A stretch of 29,448 bases of DNA from Halieaceae bacterium UBA3479 (GTDB lineage: Bacteria; Pseudomonadota; Gammaproteobacteria; Pseudomonadales; Halieaceae), in contig DFQW01000122.1 in the NCBI GenBank assembly GCA_002377985.1, forward strand, positions 8,131-37,578, in the 5' to 3' direction. Position numbers and translations under genes: made by a program. Position 1 is the stretch's first letter. Each line of letters begins with the position of its first letter. The notes beneath the pieces are model-generated. The model did no database searches, was not told the DNA's origin, and saw only the letters and a list, made by a program, of their open reading frames with translations. This document shows positions 9,336 through 18,272 of the stretch, piece after piece.

Positions 9336-10556
9336 TTAAACCTCTATTCCCTCGAGCGCAGCAACCGTAAGTATGTCCTTATCGCCGCGGCCCGAGAGAT
9401 TTACAATGATGTGCTGCTCAGGACTCATCTCCGCGGCCAGCTTTTCTGCATAGGCAAGCGCGTGCGCAGTTTCGAGAGCCGGCATAATACCTTCGATACG
9501 TGTAAGTCGGTGAAACGCAGCCAACGCTTCCTCGTCGTCCGCTGACACATATTTCACCCGCCCGATATCCTTAAGCCACGCGTGCTCGGGGCCAACTCCC
9601 GGGTAATCGAGCCCCGCAGACACCGAGTGTGTCTCAAGAATCTGACCGTCATCGTCCTGCATTAAGTAAGTGCGGTTGCCATGGAGAACGCCTGGGCTAC
9701 CTGCGGACAAAGGCGCAGCATGTTGCCCAGTGCCAAGGCCCTTGCCACCCGCTTCAACTCCGAACATCTCGACACCGAGATCCTGGAGAAACGGATGGAA
9801 CAAGCCAATAGCATTAGAGCCACCGCCAACGCAGGCCACCAATGCATCGGGTAGTTTCCCGGCTTGGGAGAGGGACTGAGCACGTGCCTCTCTGCCAATC
9901 ACGCTTTGAAAATCACGGACCAACATCGGATACGGGTGGGGCCCCGCAACCGTACCGATGATATAAAACGTATTATCTACGTTGGTCACCCAATCCCGCA
10001 TCGCCTCGTTCATGGCATCCTTTAAGGTCCGCGAGCCAGAAGTGACGGGCACCACCTCGGCCCCCAACAGCTTCATTCGGTAAACATTGAGGGATTGCCG
10101 GCGAATATCTTCCTCGCCCATAAAAACATGGCATTGAAGGCCAAGTCGTGCCGCCACGGTTGCACTTGCAACACCATGCTGCCCAGCGCCCGTCTCCGCT
10201 ATCACCCGTTGCTTACCCATGTACTTGGCGAGCAAAGCCTGACCAATGGTGTTGTTCACCTTGTGGGCCCCGGTATGATTCAGATCCTCTCGCTTGAGAA
10301 ATATTCTCGCGCCTCCGATCTCATCGGATAAGCGAGCGGCTTCATAAAGCGGCGAGGGACGCCCCACGTAATAAGCAAGATCGCGGTCAAATTCACTTAG
10401 AAATGCCGGGTCAGATTTTAGAGACCCGTAGAGTGCCTCGAGGTCGGCCAGCGCCGACATCAATGTTTCGGCAACAAATTTGCCACCGAACTGACCAAAT
10501 CTTCCATGCGCATCGGGCACGGACTCAAAAAGTTCGGGGGTTACCTCAACTGTCAT
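9336..10556 (-). CDS. trpB: Tryptophan synthase beta subunit
   Basis: TrpB condenses indole with serine to tryptophan using PLP, in the alpha2-beta2 complex with TrpA. The protein has 406 residues (E. coli 397). The PLP lysine is K99 in [10 protein letters not shown], the equivalent of E. coli K87. The phosphate loop GGGSNAIG is present, as are GRPSPLYEA (65-73), the COMM-domain region and the C-terminal [12 protein letters not shown]. The N-terminal [11 protein letters not shown] is the standard start region. The start codon overlaps the trpF stop as ATGA (10553-10556), so translation is probably coupled. No catalytic residue is missing. Confidence 0.98.
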   Translation of the reverse strand: MTVEVTPELFESVPDAHGRFGQFGGKFVAETLMSALADLEALYGSLKSDPAFLSEFDRDLAYYVGRPSPLYEAARLSDEIGGARIFLKREDLNHTGAHKVNNTIGQALLAKYMGKQRVIAETGAGQHGVASATVAARLGLQCHVFMGEEDIRRQSLNVYRMKLLGAEVVPVTSGSRTLKDAMNEAMRDWVTNVDNTFYIIGTVAGPHPYPMLVRDFQSVIGREARAQSLSQAGKLPDALVACVGGGSNAIGLFHPFLQDLGVEMFGVEAGGKGLGTGQHAAPLSAGSPGVLHGNRTYLMQDDDGQILETHSVSAGLDYPGVGPEHAWLKDIGRVKYVSADDEEALAAFHRLTRIEGIMPALETAHALAYAEKLAAEMSPEQHIIVNLSGRGDKDILTVAALEGIEV

Positions 10557-11182
10557 GACTCTGGTTCCTCTGCAGCTTGCCGGGCGTTCAGAATAAAAGC
10601 CCGCATCTTTTCGCTGTCTTTGATGCCTTTCCGACTTTCCACGCCACTGCTCACATCAATAGCAATGGGTCTAACCTGCCTGACGGCGTGCGCGACGTTA
10701 GCAGGAGTAAGGCCCCCCGCCAACACTACCCGGTGTCGTAAGGTGGGATCGACGGCTGCCCAGTCGAACGCTTCACCGGAACCGCCAAACTGTCCGTTGT
10801 GGACACTGTCCAGCAACAACGCTGTCGCATCTCGGTACCGTGCATCAACTGCTGTCAGATCAGTGTCTTTTGTCATGGGCACTGCTTTGATGTAGGGCCG
10901 GTTAAACTGCGCACAAAACTCTGGGGTTTCACTCCCGTGAAACTGCAAACAGTGGATAGGAACCGCCGCCAGCGCCTCCTCGACCTGAACCTTCGTGGGA
11001 TTCACAAACAAACCTACAAACATCCCAAACCCGCTCACACTGCTGCAGATATTACGGGCTTCGCTGAGTGATACGGAGCGCGGGCTCCCGGAAAAAAAAA
11101 CGCAGCCTACTGCGTCTGCACCCAGCAACAAAGCCTGCTCCGCGTCTTCGCGACGCGTGATGCCACATATTTTTATGCGCAT
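10553..11182 (-). CDS. trpF: Phosphoribosylanthranilate isomerase
   Basis: TrpF isomerises N-(5'-phosphoribosyl)anthranilate to CdRP, the third step of tryptophan synthesis. The chosen ATG at 11182 gives 209 residues beginning MRIKICGIT, the usual TrpF N-terminus. A TTG three codons upstream (11191) is open but adds only two residues after the initiator and has no clear ribosome-binding site. The general base Cys is C6 (KICGIT) and the general acid Asp is D125 (LLLDS). [10 protein letters not shown] and IDVSSGVE form the phosphate-binding end of the barrel. The mRNA has a run of nine U at 11092-11100 (coding Phe-Phe) near codon 30. The gene precedes trpB with a 4-base overlap and follows truA by 49 bases. 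Confidence 0.96.
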   Translation of the reverse strand: MRIKICGITRREDAEQALLLGADAVGCVFFSGSPRSVSLSEARNICSSVSGFGMFVGLFVNPTKVQVEEALAAVPIHCLQFHGSETPEFCAQFNRPYIKAVPMTKDTDLTAVDARYRDATALLLDSVHNGQFGGSGEAFDWAAVDPTLRHRVVLAGGLTPANVAHAVRQVRPIAIDVSSGVESRKGIKDSEKMRAFILNARQAAEEPES

Positions 11183-11214
11183 CCGACACAACCCATCATT
11201 AAAGCATCAGTCTA

Positions 11215-11229
11215 GCAGATCGCATCTGC
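11215..11229. repeat. Short inverted repeat between truA and trpF
   Basis: A perfect 6-base stem (GCAGAT / ATCTGC) with a 3-base loop starts two bases after the truA stop codon. No T-run follows in either direction, so it is not a canonical intrinsic terminator. It could stabilise an mRNA 3' end or attenuate readthrough into trpF. Confidence 0.4.
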
Positions 11230-11231
11230 AG

Positions 11232-12062
11232 CTAAAGGAGCCCCGACAGCAGCGTGGGACCCTCGGGACTCACCGGCAAACTAAAAATTTCCGGATAGTT
11301 CACCGCCACCAGGTACAATCCAGCAGCGGGCGCCGTTTCGGCTGCCACAGTACGATCACGACCACGCAATATCTCCGAGAACCACTCTGTTGTCTGCTTA
11401 CCCGCGCCTACCGCAAGCAGAGATCCTGCAATGTTTCGCACCATATGATGTAAAAAGGCATTCGCAGTAATATCTATAACAACGAAATCACCTATCTTTT
11501 CTACGACGCAATTAAATACCTCACGGACAGGGGTTTTTGCCTGACAGCCCGCCGCCCGAAAAACACTGAAATCCTGCTCGCCAAGGAGCATATTCGCGGC
11601 GACATTCATCGAATCGAGATCCAATGTCTGTCGATGCCAACATACAAAATCCACGAGAAGAGCCGATCGGATCGACGCGGTCAACACCACGTAGCGATAG
11701 CGCCGCGATAGCGCACTGAATCGCGCGTGGAAATCGGTACTCACCGGAGTAACCCAGTGCAATCTAATGTCCGGTGGCAGGTACCGGTTGGCGCCCATCG
11801 ACCACGCTTTAACGCTCCGCGCTACCGGCGCGTCGAAGTGAATGATTTGCCCAAATCCGTGGACCCCGGTATCTGTCCTGCCCGCACAAATAGTGCGCAC
11901 AGCTTCTCCCGCCACCTTGCTGAGAGCTAGCTCGACCTCCTCCTGCACCGTTGCAACCACCAGATGGGGTTGGGCTTGCCATCCGTGATAGTGGCCGCCG
12001 TGATACTCAATTCTGGCTGCGAGCCGCTGACCACGGGATAGCGCCTGATCCGAGAGCCTCAC
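11232..12062 (-). CDS. truA: tRNA pseudouridine(38-40) synthase
   Basis: TruA converts uridines 38-40 of the tRNA anticodon arm to pseudouridine. The catalytic aspartate is in AGRTDTGVHG (D64 counted from the chosen start). RFSALSRRYRYVV and ANAFLHHMVRNIAGSLLAVG are the other family motifs. The start is uncertain. The frame is open to a TTG at 12080, which would overlap fimV by 14 bases. A GTG at 12062 lies 4 bases after the fimV stop and gives an N-terminus of E. coli-like length (17 residues before IEYHG). Neither has a strong ribosome-binding site, and I prefer the GTG. The protein is 276 residues with this start. Its position between fimV and trpF matches Pseudomonas. Confidence 0.95.
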   Translation of the reverse strand: MRLSDQALSRGQRLAARIEYHGGHYHGWQAQPHLVVATVQEEVELALSKVAGEAVRTICAGRTDTGVHGFGQIIHFDAPVARSVKAWSMGANRYLPPDIRLHWVTPVSTDFHARFSALSRRYRYVVLTASIRSALLVDFVCWHRQTLDLDSMNVAANMLLGEQDFSVFRAAGCQAKTPVREVFNCVVEKIGDFVVIDITANAFLHHMVRNIAGSLLAVGAGKQTTEWFSEILRGRDRTVAAETAPAAGLYLVAVNYPEIFSLPVSPEGPTLLSGLL

Positions 12063-12066
12063 CAGA

Positions 12067-13794
12067 TCACGATATCTCAAGGCGAAGCAACAGCTCCCTC
12101 GCCTCGGCCTGTTGCGACAGGTTGCCCTCTTTGATCACCTCAGACAGCACAGGTCGCGCTCCCGCCTCATCACCCATATCAAGATAAGCTCTGGCCAAAT
12201 CCAGCTTACTGTCAATCGGATCGGTCTCAAGGCCGTAAATCGATTCCTCGCTCACGGAAGACCCCGGGGGCGCGGCTTGTGCTGCAGCGGAGGTTGCCCC
12301 TTCTTTTGCGGGATCCATGACGGGCACCAGTGCAAGACCAGCATCTGCTTGCTCGTCCTCTGCCCGCGACCGGCTAGCGGGCGGCTCTGGATCCACGCCC
12401 GCGAGATAACCGCCTTGGAGGTTATGACCTGACCCGCCCATCGGCGCAGGGTCTGGAGCAGCGGACTCATCCGCCGACTCTGTCGCACTACTGTTGGACA
12501 TTGCGCTGCGCGTCTCGGCGCCGGGTAATACTGAGGAAGCGCCTGAATCCTCAGTGTGCGTACCCCCTGAGCGAGCTGGAGCTCGACGCCGCTGGCCCCA
12601 CCAAACGCCCAGTCCACCTGATATGAGCACACCAATGGCGCCTAGCCAAATCCAATCAGGCAGGGTTGTGGCATCCCCCCCGGCAGCCGACATCCGCCTA
12701 TTGGAATCAGCCGCCTCAGCGCGCCGAGTCGCGGCCAACAATTGGGTCTGCAACCGCTCCAATTCCACATCCCGCTCATTGAGCTGGCGCTCCATCCGCT
12801 CAAGATTGCGCTCCAACGCTTCAACCTTGCTCAACAGGGCGTCAAAATCCGGAGAAACCGGTACCGGCTCTACAGTGGTTGGCGCGCTGCTACCGTCTGA
12901 CATCCCTAACCCCGCTACCTCCTCATCCTGCAAAGGCAAGGTAACCACAGCCTCCGGAATTTCATTGGGTATCGCACGCTCTGCCTCGGGGGGAGGATCC
13001 GCGATAAGCTTCAAGCCCGGCGTCTCGGTCGGCACCGCGCCGGACCAAGCGGCATTCTGACGTAACACTTCAACTCGCGCCTCGTCAGAGGTTATGGAAA
13101 TCTCTTCGGCGTTCGGCAGAGAGAGTAAGTAACCGGACTTCAGCCCGTTAACGTTACCCGCATCAAATGCCTCGGGATTTGCGTCAACAATGCTCAACAT
13201 CGCCTGCTCTATCGTGATCCCGTCAGGCTTCGCGCTCGAGGCAATGCGCCACAGGGTATCCGAATTCCTGACCAGATAGGTGCCGCCGGGCCGAATCCCC
13301 GCTGTACTGCCACTCTTTAGGTCAAGAAACTCCTTTTCAAACGCATCAGCCTCACGGGGCGACGGCTCGAGCGCTGACTCTGAAACGGGATATGCTTCCG
13401 TCGGGGGCAGATCAATCAGCAAGGTATATTCCCGCAGCAAGCGCCCTTCCGGCCATCGCGCCTCTACAACAAAATTAAGATACGGTTCGCGCAGGGGCTG
13501 CTCCGTAGTTATTACCGCCAACCTTGCGGTGTCCGAAGCCTGTACCTCGAAGCTGACCTTGTTCAAAAATTGCGATCTGGCGATACCCAGTCGCTCAAAC
13601 TCTCGTGCGGACGCAAGACCTATGCGGATATCGGCAGGATCGAGGTCCGTCGCCTCCAACAGCGTCAATTCAGCCCTAAGGGGCTCGTTAAGATAGGATT
13701 GTACTGACACATCACCCAAACCGAGGCCCCAACTGGCCGCGGTGAAGGATGCCGCAAACGCGGTGGTCGTTTTCCAGAATGTGACTCTGCTCAT
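12067..13794 (-). CDS. fimV: FimV-like LysM membrane protein
   Basis: FimV is an inner-membrane polar hub that binds peptidoglycan and, in Pseudomonas, promotes twitching motility and type IV pilus assembly. The order is: signal peptide (about 1-27, with the mature protein starting near GLGLGDVSVQS), the FimV N-terminal domain (30-130), a LysM peptidoglycan-binding module (about 170-226, TYLVRNSDTLWRIA), a predicted coiled coil (about 317-363), one membrane helix (380-399, WIWLGAIGVLISGG), an acidic Ala/Ser/Glu-rich cytoplasmic stretch, and the C-terminal FimV/TPR-like domain (524-572, DPIDSKLDLARAYLDMGD). At 575 residues it is much shorter than the roughly 900-residue Pseudomonas protein, with a shorter cytoplasmic part. 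It lies between asd and truA, the conserved location. The 96-base spacer before it holds no clear promoter or terminator. Confidence 0.93.
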   Translation of the reverse strand: MSRVTFWKTTTAFAASFTAASWGLGLGDVSVQSYLNEPLRAELTLLEATDLDPADIRIGLASAREFERLGIARSQFLNKVSFEVQASDTARLAVITTEQPLREPYLNFVVEARWPEGRLLREYTLLIDLPPTEAYPVSESALEPSPREADAFEKEFLDLKSGSTAGIRPGGTYLVRNSDTLWRIASSAKPDGITIEQAMLSIVDANPEAFDAGNVNGLKSGYLLSLPNAEEISITSDEARVEVLRQNAAWSGAVPTETPGLKLIADPPPEAERAIPNEIPEAVVTLPLQDEEVAGLGMSDGSSAPTTVEPVPVSPDFDALLSKVEALERNLERMERQLNERDVELERLQTQLLAATRRAEAADSNRRMSAAGGDATTLPDWIWLGAIGVLISGGLGVWWGQRRRAPARSGGTHTEDSGASSVLPGAETRSAMSNSSATESADESAAPDPAPMGGSGHNLQGGYLAGVDPEPPASRSRAEDEQADAGLALVPVMDPAKEGATSAAAQAAPPGSSVSEESIYGLETDPIDSKLDLARAYLDMGDEAGARPVLSEVIKEGNLSQQAEARELLLRLEIS

Positions 13795-13890
13795 GAAGTC
13801 GCCTTGCCCTTCCTTTGGTCTGGCTTTAACGCACCCCCTTCCACCTGTTCCCTGGCACCAATACTAGGGGGATATACGCCGCACATAGTG

Positions 13891-14910
13891 TTAAAGATAA
13901 GCAGACAGTAGCACCTCGGCAATCTGCACGCTATTGAGTGCCGCTCCTTTACGCACGTTGTCTGCAACAACCCAGAGATTCAACCCTCTTGGGTGTGAAA
14001 TGTCCGCACGAATCCGGCCAACGAACACAGGATCGGCCCCCGCAGCCTCACTGACCGGGGTGGGATATCCTCCCGGCTCGGGAGAGTCGACCACTACAAC
14101 GCCTTCCGCCGCATCGAGAAGCGCGCGCGCCTCGGCGGCCGAAATAGGCTCCCTGGTCTCAATGTGGACGGCTTCTGCGTGCCCATAAAACACAGGCACT
14201 CGGACGCAGGTAGGGTTAACCCGAATGGATTCATCCGAAAGAATTTTTTGGGTCTCCCACACCATCTTCATTTCTTCTCGCGTGTAGCCATTGTCCTGAA
14301 AGCTATCGATGTGCGGAATCACGTTGAAAGCAATCTGGCGTGGGTAGACCTCGGGCTGGGCGCCCTTTCCGTTGAGCAGCCTAGCGGTCTGCCCGGCAAG
14401 CTCCTCGATTGCCTCCTTGCCCGTCCCGCTGACCGCTTGGTAGGTCGCGACATTAATACGTTCGATACCCACAGCATCATAAATAGGCTTTAAAGCCATC
14501 AGCATACCGATGGTGGAGCAATTCGGGTTGGCGATAATATTGCGCTGACGAAATTGAGCAATCGCCTCGGGATTCACCTCCGGTATGACCAACGGAATAT
14601 CCGGATCACGCCGAAAATGTGAGGTGTTGTCGATGACAATACAACCTTGCTCGGCCGCGATGGGGGCGTACTCTGCACTGACGTCGCCCCCCGCGGAGAA
14701 CAAGGCAATCGGGGTCTGGGAAAAATCGAACTGGCTGAGATCTTGAACCGTATGTCGCTTGCCCCTGAATTGCACAGATTTCCCCGCAGAGCGGCTCGAT
14801 GCCAATGGGAATAGCTGGTCCACCGGAAATTCTCGTGATTCGAGAATTTCTATCATCGCCTCTCCAACCGCGCCCGTGGCGCCTACCACCGCGACGTTCA
14901 CCATTTTCAT
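13891..14910 (-). CDS. asd: Aspartate-semialdehyde dehydrogenase
   Basis: Asd reduces aspartyl phosphate to the semialdehyde with NADPH, the branch point to lysine, threonine, methionine and cell-wall diaminopimelate. The protein has 339 residues. The Rossmann motif VVGATGAVGEAM is at 8-19, the catalytic cysteine is C131 (NPNCSTIG), the substrate-binding segment is YQAVSGTGKEA, and the catalytic histidine region is YGHAEAVHIE. This is the shorter Asd type also found in Vibrio and many Gram-positives, not the 367-residue E. coli type. The paralogous usg-like gene often found beside asd is absent here. The ATG at 14910 has an AGGA element about 5 bases upstream. The gene starts 13 bases after leuB. 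Confidence 0.96.
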   Translation of the reverse strand: MKMVNVAVVGATGAVGEAMIEILESREFPVDQLFPLASSRSAGKSVQFRGKRHTVQDLSQFDFSQTPIALFSAGGDVSAEYAPIAAEQGCIVIDNTSHFRRDPDIPLVIPEVNPEAIAQFRQRNIIANPNCSTIGMLMALKPIYDAVGIERINVATYQAVSGTGKEAIEELAGQTARLLNGKGAQPEVYPRQIAFNVIPHIDSFQDNGYTREEMKMVWETQKILSDESIRVNPTCVRVPVFYGHAEAVHIETREPISAAEARALLDAAEGVVVVDSPEPGGYPTPVSEAAGADPVFVGRIRADISHPRGLNLWVVADNVRKGAALNSVQIAEVLLSAYL

Positions 14911-14923
14911 ATTTTCCTACTCA

Positions 14924-16021
14924 TTACTCGCTGTCCAATGCCGCGACCACCGCATCACCCATCTCAAGGGTCCCCACAATCTTTACCCCATCTGCCGCAA
15001 CGCCGTCGGCCGCAATATCAGGCGTCCTCCACCCCTGTGCGATCACTGAGGCAACCGCCCGTTCAATGCGATCGGCAACCGGACTCAACCCTAGTGAGTA
15101 ACGACACATCATTGCTGCTGACAATATTGTCGCCAATGGGTTCGCCACATTTTTCCCCGCAATATCAGGCGCCGACCCATGTACGGGCTCATAAAGCCCG
15201 CGTGATTCGGCATTCAGCGATGCCGAAGGCAGCATGCCAATAGAGCCCGTGAGCATGGCGGCGATATCGGACAAAATATCACCAAAAAGATTTCCCGTTA
15301 CCATCACATCGAACTGTTTCGGCGCTCGCACCAGCTGCATCGCTGCGTTATCAACATACAGGTGACTGAGCTCCACCGCAGGAAATTCAGGCCGCAAACT
15401 CTCCAGAACCTCACGCCACAGCATCGTCACCTCAAGCACGTTGGCCTTATCGACAGAACAAAGTCGCCCATTACGCTTCATTGCCGCCTCGAACGCCAGG
15501 CGACCGATACGCCGTATTTCATTCTCGTCGTAACGGTCCGTATTAACGCCTTCACGCACACCATCCTGACGCGTGTTGATGCCTCTGGGTTCACCGAAAT
15601 AAATACCTCCCGTTAGCTCGCGAACAATCAGAATATCGAGGCCGGCGACCAACTCGGGACGCAGGCTCGACGCTTGCGCGAGCTCTGGGAACAGTATTGC
15701 GGGTCGCAAGTTACAAAAGAGATCCAGGTCGGATCTAATCGCCAGCAGACCCCGCTCAGGGCGCTCTGCAGCGGGCAAACCATCCCACTGGGGGCCTCCT
15801 ACGGCTCCGAGCAAGATCGCGTCGGCCTCTCGGGCACGGCTTTGGGTACCAGCCGGGTACGCAGCGCCATCCTCCTTGATTGCTGCACCACCGATGAGTG
15901 CCTCGCTAAAAATAAAACCGAGCTTGTGCTGCGCATCCACTTTTTCTAGAACGCGACGCGCCTGCACCACAACCTCTGGTCCAATACCGTCGCCCGGGAG
16001 CAAGAGAATCTGACGGGTCAC
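14924..16021 (-). CDS. leuB: 3-isopropylmalate dehydrogenase
   Basis: LeuB oxidises and decarboxylates 3-isopropylmalate with NAD, giving 2-oxoisocaproate. The protein has 365 residues. [11 protein letters not shown] (7-17), the substrate arginines in [29 protein letters not shown], the catalytic Tyr in the DRYDENEI stretch, SVDKANVLE and the metal-binding [13 protein letters not shown] are all intact. The gene starts with GTG overlapping the leuD stop as GTGA (16018-16021), indicating translational coupling. Near the C-terminus AADGV occurs twice in tandem, encoded by different codons, a small local duplication in a surface-loop region that is variable in the family. Confidence 0.97.
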   Translation of the reverse strand: MTRQILLLPGDGIGPEVVVQARRVLEKVDAQHKLGFIFSEALIGGAAIKEDGAAYPAGTQSRAREADAILLGAVGGPQWDGLPAAERPERGLLAIRSDLDLFCNLRPAILFPELAQASSLRPELVAGLDILIVRELTGGIYFGEPRGINTRQDGVREGVNTDRYDENEIRRIGRLAFEAAMKRNGRLCSVDKANVLEVTMLWREVLESLRPEFPAVELSHLYVDNAAMQLVRAPKQFDVMVTGNLFGDILSDIAAMLTGSIGMLPSASLNAESRGLYEPVHGSAPDIAGKNVANPLATILSAAMMCRYSLGLSPVADRIERAVASVIAQGWRTPDIAADGVAADGVKIVGTLEMGDAVVAALDSE

Positions 16022-16668
16022 AACACAACGTCCTCAAACAACCAGGGGAACCGCTGCGCATGCTCCGCCTCAAATGCGCTTATGGCATCAGTGCTCTGCA
16101 GGGTGATGCCCACGTCGTCGAGCCCTTTCAACAGACAGTCTCTGCGAAAGGTGTCGACCTCAAAGGACCAAACATCCCCGTCAGGCAACGTCACCGTATT
16201 AGCAACAAGGTCAACCACCAGTCGAAATCCTTCCGTCTCGTACATCATGCCGAACAGCATATCCACCTGCTCCGAGGAGAACTCGATGGGCAAGATGCCG
16301 TTCTTGAAAGCATTGGAACGAAAAATATCGGCAAAGCTCGGCGCAATCACACAGCAGAAACCATCATCGGCGAGCGCCCAGGCGGCGTGCTCCCGACTCG
16401 AGCCGCAGCCAAAATTCTCTCTGGCCAGCAAAATGGACGCATTTTGATAACGGGGAAAGTTGAGTGGAAAATCGGGATTGAGCGGTCGCGAACTGCTATC
16501 CGCATCGGGAATGCCTTCATCCAGGTAACGCAGCTCGTCAAAGAGATTAGGGCCAAAACCGGAGCGCTTGATCGACTTCAAAAATTGCTTGGGTACCATC
16601 AAATCGGTGTCGACGTTGGCGCGATCCATCGGTGCAACCAAGCCATCGTGCTGTGTAAACGCCCGCAT
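16018..16668 (-). CDS. leuD: 3-isopropylmalate dehydratase small subunit
   Basis: LeuD is the swivel-domain subunit that pairs with LeuC to isomerise 2-isopropylmalate to 3-isopropylmalate. With the start used here the protein has 216 residues. The signatures are [16 protein letters not shown], the catalytic loop [14 protein letters not shown], and [17 protein letters not shown]. The ATG at 16668 is preferred because a GGAGGT ribosome-binding site (16674-16679) lies exactly 5 bases before it. A GTG one codon upstream (16671) would leave only 2 bases. The leuC stop and this ATG share one base (TGATG), so translation is probably coupled. It also overlaps leuB by 4 bases. Confidence 0.97.
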   Translation of the reverse strand: MRAFTQHDGLVAPMDRANVDTDLMVPKQFLKSIKRSGFGPNLFDELRYLDEGIPDADSSSRPLNPDFPLNFPRYQNASILLARENFGCGSSREHAAWALADDGFCCVIAPSFADIFRSNAFKNGILPIEFSSEQVDMLFGMMYETEGFRLVVDLVANTVTLPDGDVWSFEVDTFRRDCLLKGLDDVGITLQSTDAISAFEAEHAQRFPWLFEDVVL

Positions 16669-18116
16669 CACGCACCTCCACCAGAACTTGGTGAGAGGGT
16701 CTCCAAGGCTTCGACGGGAACAAAGCGCCCCATCACTGCGGCAGCGGCCGCCATCGCGGGGCTGACAAGATGGGTTCTGCCGCCGCTGCCCTGCCGGCCT
16801 TCAAAATTTCGGTTAGAAGTGCTGGCGCAACGTTCCCCCGGTTCCAGGCGGTCAGCATTCATGGCAAGGCACATCGAGCATCCCGGTTCGCGCCACTCCA
16901 TACCCGCCTCCAGAAAAATCTGATCCAAGCCCTCCGCTTCGGCCTGCGCTTTAACGAGACCGGATCCAGCAACCACAAGGGCTTTTTTGATACCAGATGA
17001 AATGCGGCGTCCCTTGAGCACTGCCGCCGCTGCCCGGAGATCTTCAATACGTGAATTGGTGCAGGATCCGATAAAAACCGCGTCGGGCTGGATATCCGTA
17101 ATCGCCATCCCCTCCTCCAGGCCCATGTATTCCAGAGCCCTCTTCAATCCTTGTCGGGCAGTCTCGTCAGGCATGTCAGTGAGGCGCGGCACGCGCCCGT
17201 CTATCGATGTCACCATCTCAGGCGAAGTCCCCCAAGTGACCTGCGGCCTTACCGAGCTACCCGCTATCTCGACAGTCCGATCAAAGTGGGCACCCGCATC
17301 GCTGTGCAGGGTCTTCCACCATGACTCAGCCGCTGCCCAGTGCGCCTCTTTTGGCGCGAGGGGCTTGCCGCGCACGTACGCCAGCGTGACATCGTCAACC
17401 GCAACCAAACCGCAGCGTGCACCCGCCTCAATAGCCATGTTACATAGGGTCATCCGCCCTTCCATCGTCAATGCCTCAACAGCTTCTCCCGCGAACTCCA
17501 GCGCATAACCGGTGCCACCTGAGGTACCAATGTGCGCAATAATTGCCAGCGCGAGATCCTTTGCCGAAACACCTGCCTGAAGTCGACCGCTGACCTCAAC
17601 CTTGAAGTTCTTCATTTTTTTCTGGATCAGGCACTGGGTAGCGAGGACATGCTCTACTTCTGATGTTCCAATGCCATGCGCCAGAGCGCCGAGTGCCCCG
17701 TGCGTTGACGTATGGGAGTCGCCGCAAACCACGGTCATACCGGGTAGCACTGCGCCCTGTTCGGGCCCCATCACATGGACAATACCTTGACGCAGGTCGT
17801 TAAGAGGAATCTTGGCAATGTCAAAAGCTTTGCAGTTATCGTCCAGGGTTTGTAGCTGAATACGTGACACCGGATCCGGCAACGCAGCGAGGCCGGCGAT
17901 ACGTTCGGTTCGCAAGGTCGACACGTTGTGATCCGGCACCGCGAGGTTAGCGCTACGTCGCCACGGAGCTCGACCCGCCAGGGACAGGCCCTCGAAAGCC
18001 TGAGCAGAGGTCACTTCATGAATCAGATGCCGATCTATATAGATCAACGACGTGCCATCATCACGCTGCTCTACGAGGTGAGCATTCCACAGTTTGTCAT
18101 ACAAGGTTTGCGCCAT
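16668..18116 (-). CDS. leuC: 3-isopropylmalate dehydratase large subunit
   Basis: LeuC carries the 4Fe-4S cluster of isopropylmalate isomerase. The ATG at 18116 gives 482 residues starting [11 protein letters not shown], the usual N-terminus. The frame stays open about 44 codons upstream, but that part is GC-rich leader with no similarity to the family. Cluster cysteines lie in FIGSCTNSR and in [33 protein letters not shown] is recognisable in two parts ([10 protein letters not shown] and [14 protein letters not shown]). [10 protein letters not shown] near the N-terminus is also typical. An AAGGA ribosome-binding site is 3-4 bases before the ATG. The C-terminus ends in a Ser/Gly-rich tail that holds the leuD ribosome-binding site. 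No leuA is in the window. Confidence 0.97.
   Translation of the reverse strand: MAQTLYDKLWNAHLVEQRDDGTSLIYIDRHLIHEVTSAQAFEGLSLAGRAPWRRSANLAVPDHNVSTLRTERIAGLAALPDPVSRIQLQTLDDNCKAFDIAKIPLNDLRQGIVHVMGPEQGAVLPGMTVVCGDSHTSTHGALGALAHGIGTSEVEHVLATQCLIQKKMKNFKVEVSGRLQAGVSAKDLALAIIAHIGTSGGTGYALEFAGEAVEALTMEGRMTLCNMAIEAGARCGLVAVDDVTLAYVRGKPLAPKEAHWAAAESWWKTLHSDAGAHFDRTVEIAGSSVRPQVTWGTSPEMVTSIDGRVPRLTDMPDETARQGLKRALEYMGLEEGMAITDIQPDAVFIGSCTNSRIEDLRAAAAVLKGRRISSGIKKALVVAGSGLVKAQAEAEGLDQIFLEAGMEWREPGCSMCLAMNADRLEPGERCASTSNRNFEGRQGSGGRTHLVSPAMAAAAAVMGRFVPVEALETLSPSSGGGA
16674..16679 (-). promoter_or_regulatory. Ribosome-binding site of leuD inside leuC
   Basis: GGAGGT on the minus strand within the last codons of leuC (Gly-Gly), 5 bases before the ATG at 16668. 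It decides the leuD start in favour of ATG rather than the adjacent GTG. Confidence 0.65.
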
Positions 18117-18137
18117 GGGTCCTTTCCGATTCCTGCC

Positions 18138-18156
18138 GCCGCCCCCGCTTGGCGGC
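18138..18156 (-). promoter_or_regulatory. GC-rich hairpin in the leuC leader
   Basis: GCCGCC and GGCGGC can pair around a 7-base loop about 20 bases before the leuC start, just upstream of its ribosome-binding site. There is no T-run after it, so it is not an intrinsic terminator. It could affect leuC translation or mRNA stability. No leader peptide rich in leucine codons is visible. Confidence 0.35.
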
Positions 18157-18180
18157 GCACCAGCTTTTAAAAAGGCGCGG

Positions 18181-18186
18181 AGTATA
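18181..18186 (-). promoter_or_regulatory. Possible -10 element before leuC
   Basis: TATACT on the minus strand, 65 bases before the leuC start, in the only sizeable spacer (156 bases) between rlmKL and leuC. No good -35 hexamer is seen 16-18 bases upstream. If used, it would start the leu-asd-fimV run separately from the upstream rlmKL group. Confidence 0.3.
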
Positions 18187-18272
18187 GCACCGATGCCGCC
18201 CAAATCTCGGTCCAGTCGGGCCGGAAGACAACCCTGCCGACACAACAATGGCGGGAGATGCTCTTCTCAGAT

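Noticed and set aside
11183..11231. Attenuator or Trp-rich leader peptide before trpFBA
   Set aside because: The spacer is only 49 bases, holds one 6-base stem and has no short reading frame with tryptophan codons.
16060..16923. Long plus-strand open frame (287 codons) opposite leuD and leuC
   Set aside because: The opposite strand carries leuD and leuC with complete catalytic motifs. The plus-strand frame has no recognisable motif and is best explained as a codon-bias shadow.
18117..18248. N-terminal extension of leuC to a start at 18248
   Set aside because: The 44 added residues come from a GC-rich leader, have no similarity to LeuC, and the ATG at 18116 has both a ribosome-binding site and the standard N-terminus.
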